Source: Cyclobacterium roseum
Lineage (GTDB): Bacteria; Bacteroidota; Bacteroidia; Cytophagales; Cyclobacteriaceae
Assembly: GCF_010119225.1 (NCBI RefSeq)
Contig: NZ_WNKF01000006.1
Coordinates: 1-64,000, forward strand
DNA: 64,000 bases
Reading direction: 5' to 3'
Position 1 is the stretch's first letter. Each line of letters begins with the position of its first letter. The translations under genes were made by a program, and so were the position numbers. The notes beneath the pieces are model-generated. The model searched no databases. It worked only from the letters and a program-made list of their open reading frames with translations, and had not been told where the DNA came from. Positions 18,938-28,400 of this stretch are shown piece after piece.

Positions 18938-19159
18938 TTAGGCTTCTTTTATTTGTATCAGGTCTGCTTCTTCTATCCTCAGCGCAATGATGTTGCCATC
19001 TATCAAAAAAGCCATGGGACCGTTAAATGGTGCTTTTTTGAATAAGCTGATTTTTTTCCCGGGTAGAATGCCCATTTCCATCATTCTAACCAACAGGGGC
19101 GTGACAGAAAGGCTGACAATTTCGTACGTTTGTCTGGGTTTTAGTTTGGCTGCAGTCAT
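18938..19159 (-). CDS. feoA: Ferrous iron transport protein A
   Basis: A 73-residue SH3-like cytoplasmic protein. The pattern is typical of FeoA: a MMEMGILPGKKISLFKKAP core with the conserved 'MGhxPG' turn, and a C-terminal GNIIALRIEEADLIQI strand. FeoA is needed for FeoB-dependent Fe(II) uptake and is thought to touch the G domain. It is the first gene of the feo operon, three bases ahead of feoB. The 284-base gap upstream, shared with a divergent gene, must hold the operon promoter; no clear consensus match was found in it. Confidence 0.95.
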   Translation of the reverse strand: MTAAKLKPRQTYEIVSLSVTPLLVRMMEMGILPGKKISLFKKAPFNGPMAFLIDGNIIALRIEEADLIQIKEA

Positions 19160-19443
19160 GAGGACATGTCTAATTTCCCAATCCTTCCATAGGATTTACA
19201 AGCGCAATTTTACTACATTTTTCCCAAAATAGTAAAGAATTAAGCCTTTATTTAGATTGAATAAATAAAATTACCGTCCTTTCCGCGTTCCTGGACCAAT
19301 TACCGGAAAATAAACCATTTTAAGCTTAGGTAATAATTATCACATGCCAAGACATAAAGTATCCGTAACATTGTGGTAGAATTGGGTGATACAAAATGTT
19401 TTATCCAAATTGTGAAACAACGTAAAAATAAAAATAAAAAAAC

Positions 19444-20826
19444 ATGTTTTTCGAACTCGTATATGATAAGAGTCTGGCTCAGGCCAGTTATGTAGTAGGA
19501 TGTCAGGCAGCCGGAGTGGCGGCGGTTATTGATCCGAAAAGAGATGTAGACACCTACCTGGAAATTGCCAAAGCCAATAATTTGAAAATCACGCATATTT
19601 TGGAAACGCACATTCACGCAGACTTTCTGTGTGGTTCCAGGGAGCTTGCCGAATTGACAGGTGCCGAAATGTACCTCTCCGATATGGGTGATAAAGATTG
19701 GAAATACGAATTCCCCCACAACAAGCTAAAACACGGAGACCATGTCAAATTGGGCAACCTGAATTTTGAAGTGCTGCATACCCCGGGTCATACCCCTGAA
19801 AGTATCAGTTTCCTCCTCACAGATAAACCTGCTACCCAGGAACCCGTGATGCTGTTTACCGGTGATTTCGTTTTTGTCGGGGATGTCGGCAGGCCTGATT
19901 TATTGGAACAAGCGGCTGGACTGAAAGGAACCCAGGAAATCGGAGCGGCACAGATGTTTGACTCCCTGCAGGAATTCAATAAACTTCAGGATTTCATTCA
20001 GGTATGGCCGGGGCACGGCGCCGGTTCGGCTTGCGGTAAATCCCTGGGTGCAGTGCCCTTATCCACCATCGGCTACGAAAAAATTCGCAACTGGGCATTG
20101 CAGATGTTGGATGACAAGGCGGCCTTTGGCAAGGAACTGCTGGCGGACCAGCCCGAACCACCGCGGTATTTTGCCATGATGAAAAAGCTCAACAAGGTAG
20201 ACCGGAAACTGCTGACCGAGGTGCCAGAGGTAAAAAATCTTTCCCAAAAAGCCTTCGAACAGGCTAAAAAAGAGGAACTGAAGATCATCGATACCCGAAC
20301 GCCGGAGGCATTTTCCAAAGGCTTTCTAAAAGGAGCACTGAATATCCCAAATACCAACACCTTCTCCACCTGGATGGGCTGGTACATGGACTACGAGGAA
20401 TCCTTTGTTCTGATCGCCAGCGAAAACGAAGTGGAAGACCTGACACGAAAACTGATGCGCATCGGTTTGGATAATATCCTGGGATACATTACCCCCGGTC
20501 AACTGTCCGATTTTGAGGGCAAGGCACTTGAAAGGTACCGGGCCATCGATAAAAAAGAGGTCAAAGAACAATTGGACAAAGGAACCGCACAGGTAATTGA
20601 TGTGCGGGGAGCATCTGAATACAAAAAAGGTCATATTGAAGGGGCAGACAACCTCTTTGTGGGAAAACTGGATAAAAACCTGGATAAGGTCTCCAAAGAC
20701 AAGCCGGTGATCGTCCATTGCCAGAGTGGCGGCAGGGCGGCCATTGCCTACTCCCTGCTGAGGGCCAATGGCTTCGAAAACGTATCTAACTATGCCGGTG
20801 GCTGGGAAGATTGGAGCAAAAAATAA
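19444..20826 (+). CDS. MBL-fold persulfide-dioxygenase-like protein with two rhodanese domains
   Basis: A 460-residue cytoplasmic protein. Residues 1-240 form an ETHE1-like metallo-beta-lactamase domain: THIHADF near residue 57, HTPGHTPES, LFTGDFVFVGDVGR and a late GHG provide the 2-His/1-Asp iron site. Two rhodanese domains follow at about 265-350 and 365-458. The second has the active loop HCQSGGRAA with catalytic Cys near residue 425; the first has no cysteine at the matching position (ASENE) and is probably structural. Such fusions oxidise glutathione or low-molecular-weight persulfides to sulfite and move sulfane sulfur. It is monocistronic and ends at a bidirectional terminator. Confidence 0.92.
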   Translation: MFFELVYDKSLAQASYVVGCQAAGVAAVIDPKRDVDTYLEIAKANNLKITHILETHIHADFLCGSRELAELTGAEMYLSDMGDKDWKYEFPHNKLKHGDHVKLGNLNFEVLHTPGHTPESISFLLTDKPATQEPVMLFTGDFVFVGDVGRPDLLEQAAGLKGTQEIGAAQMFDSLQEFNKLQDFIQVWPGHGAGSACGKSLGAVPLSTIGYEKIRNWALQMLDDKAAFGKELLADQPEPPRYFAMMKKLNKVDRKLLTEVPEVKNLSQKAFEQAKKEELKIIDTRTPEAFSKGFLKGALNIPNTNTFSTWMGWYMDYEESFVLIASENEVEDLTRKLMRIGLDNILGYITPGQLSDFEGKALERYRAIDKKEVKEQLDKGTAQVIDVRGASEYKKGHIEGADNLFVGKLDKNLDKVSKDKPVIVHCQSGGRAAIAYSLLRANGFENVSNYAGGWEDWSKK

Positions 20827-20841
20827 CGAAAGCATGCCAAT

Positions 20842-20877
20842 AAAAACGGGACAGCCTGAGACTGTCTCGTTTTTTTA
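20842..20877. terminator. Bidirectional rho-independent terminator
   Basis: ACGGGACAG at 20846-20854 pairs with CTGTCTCGT at 20862-20870 (nine pairs, one G-U) around a seven-base loop. A-runs on the left and T-runs on the right extend the stem, so the hairpin is followed by a U-tract on both strands. It lies between the stop of the MBL/rhodanese gene and the convergent response regulator and can stop both transcripts. Confidence 0.85.
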
Positions 20878-20966
20878 TTATTGTGCCTAAACAAAGGTCG
20901 ATAATGGTAGCAGCATTTGATCTTTCAGTGTCTTCCCGGAGCGCGAAGTACTAATTCAGCCATCAA

Positions 20967-21407
20967 TTACTTTGGCAAAACAGAGAGCTGCAACCAAAAC
21001 TCTTCCACTTTGAGAATAACTTCCATGAAATCATCCATATCCAAAGGCTTTTGAATATAACTATTACAGTGGTTTTTGTATGCTCTTTCGATGTCATTCT
21101 CGTTTGAAGAGGTCGTAAGCATGATGACAGGAATTTTTCTGAGTCCCCTATCCTGTTTAATCTCTTCCAACACCTCATGCCCATTATAAATCGGAATATT
21201 GATGTCCAATAAAATTAAATCGGGCCTTTGCGCATCTGTAAACGCTCCTTTTCTATTCAAAAAATCCAGTGCTTCCCGACCATTTCTCGCTACACTAACC
21301 TGAGTACCTAATTTGCATTCCTCAAAGGCATCAAGTGTAAGGAGAATATCACCTTCGTTGTCTTCTATGAGTAAAATATGTGCTAACTTCAATTTATTAT
21401 TGTTCAT
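20967..21407 (-). CDS. Rcp1-like single-domain response regulator
   Basis: A 146-residue receiver-only protein, start ATG 21407 (frame open to 21527, where it would overlap the kinase gene). Acidic pocket IEDNEGD near residue 12, phospho-acceptor Asp in LILLDINIP near 66, and conserved TTSSNE and KP (IQKPLD) positions are all present. The extended loop after the first helix and lack of an output domain fit the Rcp1/CheY-like group that partners PAS or phytochrome-type kinases. It sits 7 bases after the CheB/CheR-kinase fusion gene and is its likely phosphorelay partner. With no effector domain it must signal by protein contact. Confidence 0.92.
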   Translation of the reverse strand: MNNNKLKLAHILLIEDNEGDILLTLDAFEECKLGTQVSVARNGREALDFLNRKGAFTDAQRPDLILLDINIPIYNGHEVLEEIKQDRGLRKIPVIMLTTSSNENDIERAYKNHCNSYIQKPLDMDDFMEVILKVEEFWLQLSVLPK

Positions 21408-21414
21408 ATCATGC

Positions 21415-24400
21415 TTATAAATTTTCCGCAATTGTAAAGTAAAAAGTAGAACCGTTGGCTTCTTCCGATTCAACCCAAATCGTCCCCTCATGTAATTCGA
21501 CAATTTTTTTACAGACAGACAATCCAATACCGTTACTTTCTTTATCCGGATTCAAGGATTTAAACATCTTAAAAATAGTTTCGAATTCTGCAGGGGGGAT
21601 CCCTACTCCATTATCCGAAATTTCGAATAAGATCCCTTTTGCATCGCTTTTGTTTTTGAGATGAATTATCAGATCTTGATCCCCTCTGTATTTAATGGCA
21701 TTGCTGATCAAATTACTGATTAACCGTTTAAAGAGTATGGGGTAAACCCGCACATCAGCTACAGAAAAATCGTATATGACTTTTCCATTTATTTTATCCA
21801 AATCGGATTGAAAAAGCTGAACCACTTCTTGAAATATCGCTGGTACATGTACGACCTGCCATTTCTCATTGGATACACCAGTCCGTGAATACTCAAGTAA
21901 ATTATTGATCATCTGATCCATTTCATTTGATGAAGAAACGATCACGTCAAAATATTTCTTCCTTTTCTCCTCTCCTAATGCATCCCCCTTTTTTCTGATG
22001 ATGCCCAAAAGCCCTTTGATATTCCGTATGGGTGCCTTCAAATCATGTGAGGCAATGTAGGCAAAATCTTCCAAGGATTTGTTTACCTCCTTTAACTTGC
22101 GAAACTGTTCTTTAACGATGGCATTCAATTTATGTATCTGATTGATTTGGTCTTGTTGGTCGGTAATATCATTCTGTATGGAGAAAAAGCCAATTAAATC
22201 TCCTTCTTTGTCTTTGAGCGGTTCTGCTTTTATATTGACGATGTATTTATATCCTGACTTGCCATAATTGGTAATGTCTACAGTAAAGGGTTTTCTTTCT
22301 TTAATAGATTTAGACATCAATTGAATCAACTCAGGGTCAGATTCGGAGCCCTGCAAAAAGCTTCCTGGCTTCTTACCTAAAATTTCATCTTCATGATATC
22401 CGCTCATTTTTTCAAAAGCTTCATTGGCAAAACTTATCGCTCCGGAAATATCCGTAATAAGCACTGCACTACTGGTTTGTTCAGCAATCAATGCGTTTTT
22501 CGTGAATTCAAACTCATTTAATTTTCTTTGATGAATATCCCTGATGATCAACAAGAATTTTTGTTCCTCTGATTTCTTTTGCAAAATGGGTTTGATACTG
22601 GCCTCCAACCACCGGCTGTTGTTTTCAGGTCTTTTAAACTCAAATTCTATCAATCCGGGATCTTGATTCTTGCTTGCACTTGAAAACGCCTTCTGAAAGA
22701 TGTTCCTATGGTTTTCATCAACTATTTGATCCAATAAATTAATGTGGTAGAGCTTTTCAAGCGAATATCCGGTGATTTTTACTCCTGATGGGCTGCAGTA
22801 TTGAATGGTTCCTTCCGGAGAAACGATACACACCATGTCACGTAGATTGTTGGAAATCAACTTGAAAATTTCGTCTTGGTTTTCATGTTTAAGTTCCAAG
22901 TCTGACAAGGCTTTTTCCGATACATCAATGGCCTTCTTAAGAATATTGGCTTGGGTCAGGTCTACAAATACCAATGTAATTCCCCTCACTTCCTTATTAT
23001 GGGACTTGAAAGGTGCAATTTTTAGTAGGTATTCTTTACCCTTGATGTCCTCTATGGTAAATTCATAAGAAACCGATTCTGCCACCACCGATTCGACGTG
23101 TTCCAGGAAGTTATCTAATTGTATTTTTGCCCTGAACTGACTGATATTTCTACCGATATCATGGGGTACCAAGTCCAAAATCTTTTTAATCGCCGGGGTG
23201 AATTTGCGGATGTTCAGATTAGCATCTAAAAATAAAATGGCTAATTCGGTACTGCGAATTAAGTTGTTTAAATCATCATTGGACTGAGAAAGTTCCTGGT
23301 TTTTTTGTTCGTATTCCGCATTTACGGTATATAGCTCTTCATTGACCGATTCCAGCTCTTCATTAGAGCTTTGCAGTTCTTCATTGGTGGCTTGCAGTTC
23401 CTCATTGCTTGATTCCAGTTCTTCAATGGTAGTTTGCAGTGTCTCCCGATTGATTCTAAGCTCCCTTTCAAGAATGTGAATTTTTTCCTGGGAGACCGTA
23501 TTGATCGTTACATTCTCTGAATCGGATTGTTCTGTAAGTCTTTTTGCGGAAGACTCAAAGGTGATAAACAGGTAATCCATACCATCAAACAGTTCTTTTT
23601 TTCGAACCTTGATGTTCAAAAAAAGATTGGAACCAAAGATAGCTTTCAATTCTTCGGGTATTTTAATATCCGCCAAGGTTACCAATTTACCGGTTTGCAA
23701 CACTTTATTGGCAACCACCTCCAACGGAACGGAAAGGGACTCGGGTAGCATCCGGAAGATATTGGAACTTATCTCACCCGAAGGAAGGTTCAAAAGCCTG
23801 TGGGCATTGCCGGAGCTGTGAAGCAAGTTAAAATGCCCGTCTATGACCAGGGAATCCGGAACATACTCCTGAATAAGCGAATGCTGTATTTCGTTCAAAA
23901 GACCTTTTTTATTTGCCTGTAAAATAGGTGGTTTGCTGTCAGCGTCGTTAGCTGGTAAGTGGGCGCTGCTGGCAGGATACCTTTTTTTTATTGAATGCAG
24001 TCGTTGGACAAACTTCTTGTTTTCCTTATTAAGGAAAATATTGGACTGTTTATTCAACTCGGAAAATTCATCACGGGCAGTTCCCAAGGTCTCACTTGAA
24101 CCTAAGAATAACACGCCATTTGATTTAAGCGAGTACTGGAATATGGTAAAAAGCTGCTGTTGAACCGAATCGGTAAGATAGATCAAAAGATTTCTGCAAC
24201 TAACCAAGTCTATTTTATTGAACGGAGGATCCTGAATCACATTATGTACTGAAAACACGATCATTTCACGAATCTCCTTGGCGATGGCATACCCGTTTTT
24301 TTGAGTTACAAAATAGGTGTTTAGGTACTCTGCAGGGATTTCAGCACTGATATTTTTAGAAAAAACCCGATTTGCAGCCATCTTAATAGCTTCTTTATCT

Positions 24401-25422
24401 AAATCGGTCGCAAAAATATTGACCTCATACTGTAACTTATTTATCCGCAGATGGTCTTTGATCAATAGGGCAATGGAGTACGCTTCTTCCCCGGATGAAC
24501 AACCCGGAACCCATACCCGTATGGATTTCGAATCGCCATTTTCTTCAATCAATTTGGGAATCACCTGGGTTTTAAGTGCGTTGAAAGCATCCTCGTCTCT
24601 AAAAAAGCGCGTGACACCAATTAGCAGTTCTTTGGCCAAGAGTTGCGCCTCATTCTGATTATCTTGCAAGTAGTTGAAATACGCATCCATTTCGGTGCAA
24701 TCCAGAATACTCATTCTCCTGCTGATTCTTCGGGATACGGTGGTGTACTTATACCCTGTAAAATCAACGTTAATCTGTTCTTCGATGCTTTTTAATATAT
24801 CAGTAATGACGGAGTTTGCTTTGGACGAATTGCCATGATTTTGAGAAATAGTATCCCGATTTTCAAAAAACCGATCAATCTCCTCATGCATCATCTCTAC
24901 CCGGCAGACCTTATCCACCACTCCGGTGTAAATGGCATTATTGGGCATTCCGTTAAATTTAGCCTGGTCTGGATCTTGTACCAATACCAACCCTCCTTTT
25001 TCTTTGACAAACTTAATTCCTTTGGAACCATCACTTCCCGTACCCGATAGAACAATGGCGCAGGCTTTTTCCTGCATGTTTTCTGCCTGGGAACTAAAGA
25101 AATCGCTTATGGGAAAGCTTAACGTCCGATCCTCCTTCTCGCTCAGAAAAAACTTCCCGGCCTTTATCTCAACAAATTTTTTGGGAGGGTTGAGGTAGAT
25201 GTTCCCTCTTTCTATCGGCATTCCGTGTTGGATTTTTTTTATCGGAAGCTTGGTATGGCGGGAGAGCAACTCATCCATCAAACTTTTATGGTTGGGTGCA
25301 AGGTGTTGAATAATCACATAAGCATATTTCGATTTGTTATTCGCGTTTTCAAAGAAAAGCTCTAGTGGTTCAAGTCCCCCGGCAGATGCTCCAAGGGCAA
25401 TAACCGGAAAGTTAATATTCAT
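21415..25422 (-). CDS. CheB-CheR-PAS-histidine kinase fusion
   Basis: A 1335-residue soluble protein. Order: CheB methylesterase catalytic domain (about 1-190; Ser in GASAGG at 12-13, IIQHLAPNH, and LSGTGSDG for the triad Asp) without the usual receiver; CheR methyltransferase (about 205-475; RFFRDEDAF, WVPGCSSGEEAYSIALL); a Glu/Leu-rich coiled coil (about 660-712); PAS domains (about 715-1080); and a HisKA/HATPase kinase (phospho-His in ASHDLKAP near 1126, N box NAIKY, G boxes DNGVGI and NGIGL). The ATG at 25422 overlaps the end of the upstream kinase gene by 11 bases; an AAGGA lies just before it. It probably couples receptor modification enzymes to phosphorelay output, but no chemoreceptor is encoded in the window. 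Confidence 0.93.
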   Translation of the reverse strand: MNINFPVIALGASAGGLEPLELFFENANNKSKYAYVIIQHLAPNHKSLMDELLSRHTKLPIKKIQHGMPIERGNIYLNPPKKFVEIKAGKFFLSEKEDRTLSFPISDFFSSQAENMQEKACAIVLSGTGSDGSKGIKFVKEKGGLVLVQDPDQAKFNGMPNNAIYTGVVDKVCRVEMMHEEIDRFFENRDTISQNHGNSSKANSVITDILKSIEEQINVDFTGYKYTTVSRRISRRMSILDCTEMDAYFNYLQDNQNEAQLLAKELLIGVTRFFRDEDAFNALKTQVIPKLIEENGDSKSIRVWVPGCSSGEEAYSIALLIKDHLRINKLQYEVNIFATDLDKEAIKMAANRVFSKNISAEIPAEYLNTYFVTQKNGYAIAKEIREMIVFSVHNVIQDPPFNKIDLVSCRNLLIYLTDSVQQQLFTIFQYSLKSNGVLFLGSSETLGTARDEFSELNKQSNIFLNKENKKFVQRLHSIKKRYPASSAHLPANDADSKPPILQANKKGLLNEIQHSLIQEYVPDSLVIDGHFNLLHSSGNAHRLLNLPSGEISSNIFRMLPESLSVPLEVVANKVLQTGKLVTLADIKIPEELKAIFGSNLFLNIKVRKKELFDGMDYLFITFESSAKRLTEQSDSENVTINTVSQEKIHILERELRINRETLQTTIEELESSNEELQATNEELQSSNEELESVNEELYTVNAEYEQKNQELSQSNDDLNNLIRSTELAILFLDANLNIRKFTPAIKKILDLVPHDIGRNISQFRAKIQLDNFLEHVESVVAESVSYEFTIEDIKGKEYLLKIAPFKSHNKEVRGITLVFVDLTQANILKKAIDVSEKALSDLELKHENQDEIFKLISNNLRDMVCIVSPEGTIQYCSPSGVKITGYSLEKLYHINLLDQIVDENHRNIFQKAFSSASKNQDPGLIEFEFKRPENNSRWLEASIKPILQKKSEEQKFLLIIRDIHQRKLNEFEFTKNALIAEQTSSAVLITDISGAISFANEAFEKMSGYHEDEILGKKPGSFLQGSESDPELIQLMSKSIKERKPFTVDITNYGKSGYKYIVNIKAEPLKDKEGDLIGFFSIQNDITDQQDQINQIHKLNAIVKEQFRKLKEVNKSLEDFAYIASHDLKAPIRNIKGLLGIIRKKGDALGEEKRKKYFDVIVSSSNEMDQMINNLLEYSRTGVSNEKWQVVHVPAIFQEVVQLFQSDLDKINGKVIYDFSVADVRVYPILFKRLISNLISNAIKYRGDQDLIIHLKNKSDAKGILFEISDNGVGIPPAEFETIFKMFKSLNPDKESNGIGLSVCKKIVELHEGTIWVESEEANGSTFYFTIAENL
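23280..23450 (-). repeat. Heptad repeat tract encoding a Glu/Leu coiled coil
   Basis: Inside the CheB/CheR kinase gene, successive seven-codon units read ELESSNE, ELQATNE, ELQSSNE, ELESVNE, ELYTVNA. The DNA shows the matching 21-base periodicity (repeats of a GAGTTCTTCATT-like core on the plus strand). It encodes a regular coiled coil that likely dimerises the protein or transmits the signal between the methyltransferase and the PAS/kinase part. Similar tracts are known in CheB/CheR-kinase fusions. Confidence 0.75.
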
Positions 25423-28400
25423 ATTCCTTTTTATTTTTTGCAATGGTAAAATAGAAGGTTGTGCCTTCTCTGACGGTAGATTTCAGCCAAACCTTTCCTC
25501 CCAGAAAGGTCACCGTCTTCTTTACTATCGATAACCCAATACCCGTTCCCTCGTATTGTTCTCTATTATGCAGCCTTTGGAAAATGACAAAAATCTTCTC
25601 GAAGAATTTTTCCTCAATTCCTATTCCATTGTCTTTTATGGCAAACTCCCATTCCTTTTCGTTTTCGGAGACCTGTATTTCTATTTGAGGAGGCACATTG
25701 TCTTTTGAATATTTCAGGGCATTATCGAGCAACGAGTGAAAAATTTGGGCCAGTGGAGCCTTGTATGTTCTAACGCTGGGCAAATCATAGGATTTGAACG
25801 ATGCGCTTTTCTCGGCAATAAGTTTCCTTCTCAAATGCCTGTAATCCGAAAGTACTCTATTCAGATTTACTTCTTCCATCTCGTCAATAAGCTTATTCGC
25901 TCTGGAATAAAGCAATAAATCGAGAATAATCTGCTTCATCCGTTTGGCACCATCCGTTGCATAATGAATATATTGAAGTGCCTTATCATCCAATTGATCG
26001 GCATATTTTCGTCTCAACTGGTCCATAAAACTGGAAATCATCCGCAAAGGTTCTTGCAGATCGTGAGAGGTGATAAAGGCGAATTGCTCCAACTCCTCAT
26101 TGGAACGCTCCAGTTCTTTCGCATAATTTTTTAAAGATTCATTGATCTGGTTGAGCTCCGTTTGCAGCTTTTTTTGTCGGGTCAGATCCGTCATTGCCCC
26201 CACCATTCGTCTCGGCTTTCCATTCTCATCCCGAAGGATCACTCCTCTATCTTTTACATAGATAATATCTTGTTGCTCATTTAGGATTCGGTACTCCATC
26301 TCCCAACGTACCACATCCGGGCTATCAAGCGAACGCTGAATACTAGCCTTCAACTCGGGCAGGTCATCTTGATGAAAATGGTCCTGCCAGAACTGGCTAC
26401 TGTTCATTTCCGTAGCCGTCCTATTTCCAAAAAATTTAGAGATATTCGTTGACCTGACAAACGTATCATTGTCTATATCCCAATCCCAAATAGCATCGTT
26501 GGTGGCTTGTGTCGCCAATTCAAACCGCTGATTGGCATTTACTAATCGGATATCCGCTGCTTTCCTCAGGGTGATGTCTTTGAAGTATATGGACAAGCCG
26601 TTTTCGGAAGGATATACCGTCACTTCTATCCAAATGTCAAGTGTCGGATAATATTCCTCAAACCTGACGGTTTCGCCGCTATCCATCGCCTGGTGGTATT
26701 GCCTATAAAAATCGCTGTCAATGGCATCCGGATATTCTTCCCATAAGTTTTTGCCTACCATGTCTTTTTTCACCCTTCCTAAAATCGATTCCGCCTGCTT
26801 GTTCCAGTAGGTTACGGTCCAGGACTCATCTACGGCAAAAAACGCATCACTAATACTTTCCAGGATTTCATTTCTCTCCCTATAGGCTTTTTCAAGCTCT
26901 TGGGCGGCCTTCTTGCGTTCATCAATGTTTTTAAAATAGGAGGAGATGCCTCCACTTGAGGGATAGGTCGTGATTTCATACCATGCCCCATTTCCAGGAT
27001 ATTGGTACTCAAAGTTTTCAGATTGGCCGGTTGAAGCTACATGCCTGTACACCTCTTCCAGAAAAGTGCCATTGGCTGGATAGAAAATTTCCCACAAGTT
27101 TCTGCCCAACACCTCATCTGCACTTTTCTTTAATAGATTTTCGGCTTCCTTATTAAAATAGGTAAAATTCCAATGAGCATCCACGGCATAAAAGGCATCT
27201 GAAATACTATCGAGTATTTCCTTTACCCGTAGTTCATTGGATTTGGCTGCATGGATGTCCTGAAAACTGCCGTATATTTTTGTGCATTTACCATTTATTC
27301 GTTCACTTTTGCCAATAGCCCTTATCCATTTTTCTTTGCCTGATTGTGTGGTTATAAGCAATTCAAGGTCAAACTCCTGCCCCGCTTCTATCAATAAATA
27401 CATGGCCCGTTGAATGCTCTCTTTATCCTCCCCAGCGTAAAATTCAAAACCACCCGTAAGGGATGGATTGTAGCTGTCATCCACTTCCAAAACCTCCCGA
27501 GTCATGGGGGACCAATACATACTGTCATCATCCTGATCAACCAGGTTCAATTCCCAACTGCCGATTTTTGCCATGGAACTGGCTTGATTGAGCAAGTCCT
27601 CCGTTCTCTTTTCTTCCGTGATGTCCAAAATCATTGAGTTGAAAACAACTGTTCCATCAGCCAGAAATTCTGGAGATCCATGTCCTATATGCGTTCTGAT
27701 TTCTCCTGTTGGCAAAGGATATTTCCATGTGGCATTCCATCGACTTTTATCCCGAATCGAATCAGCGATACTTCCTTTGACCAAATCCAAATCCCCGCCT
27801 GCCTCAATACGGTCCCAAATTATCCGATTATTCGCCATTGCCTCTTCTGGCTCAAATCCCCAGATCGATTTTGACCCCTTGCTGACGTAATTGAGAGCAT
27901 CCCCTTCATCGGGATAAATCACGTATTGAAAAACAACGCCAGGCACATTGTCAGAGAGGTTTTTTAGTCGGTATTCTATTTCCTTTCGCTCTGTGATATT
28001 TTCACAGATTGCAACTGTTTTCACGGGGTTTCCGCCCTCATCTCTGATAAATGCCAGATGAATACGAACCCATACAATGGAGCCGTCCTTTCTGATATAG
28101 CGTTTTTCATTTCGGTAATCAATTTCTCCCCGAGCTGCCTTGCTAAACAAATCCCAGTCTCGTTTCCGATCACCAGGGTGGGTGAGCTCTGGAAATTTCA
28201 TTTGCAGCAATTCCTCATAGCTATACCCTGTAATTTCCTCATAATAAGAATTGATGAATAGAATTTGGCCGTCTGCAGGCGATACTTGGGCAATCCCCAG
28301 AGATGCAATTTCAAATATCGTCCTGAATTTGGTTTCACTCTCACGAAGAACCTCTTCAAATGTCTTTCGATCATGGATATCCTGAAAACTTCCATAAACC

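Noticed and set aside
19300-19719. 139-codon minus-strand open frame upstream of the MBL/rhodanese gene
   Set aside because: Half of it lies antisense to the first codons of that gene and the translation is rich in Phe, Ile and Tyr as expected for reversed AT-rich sequence.
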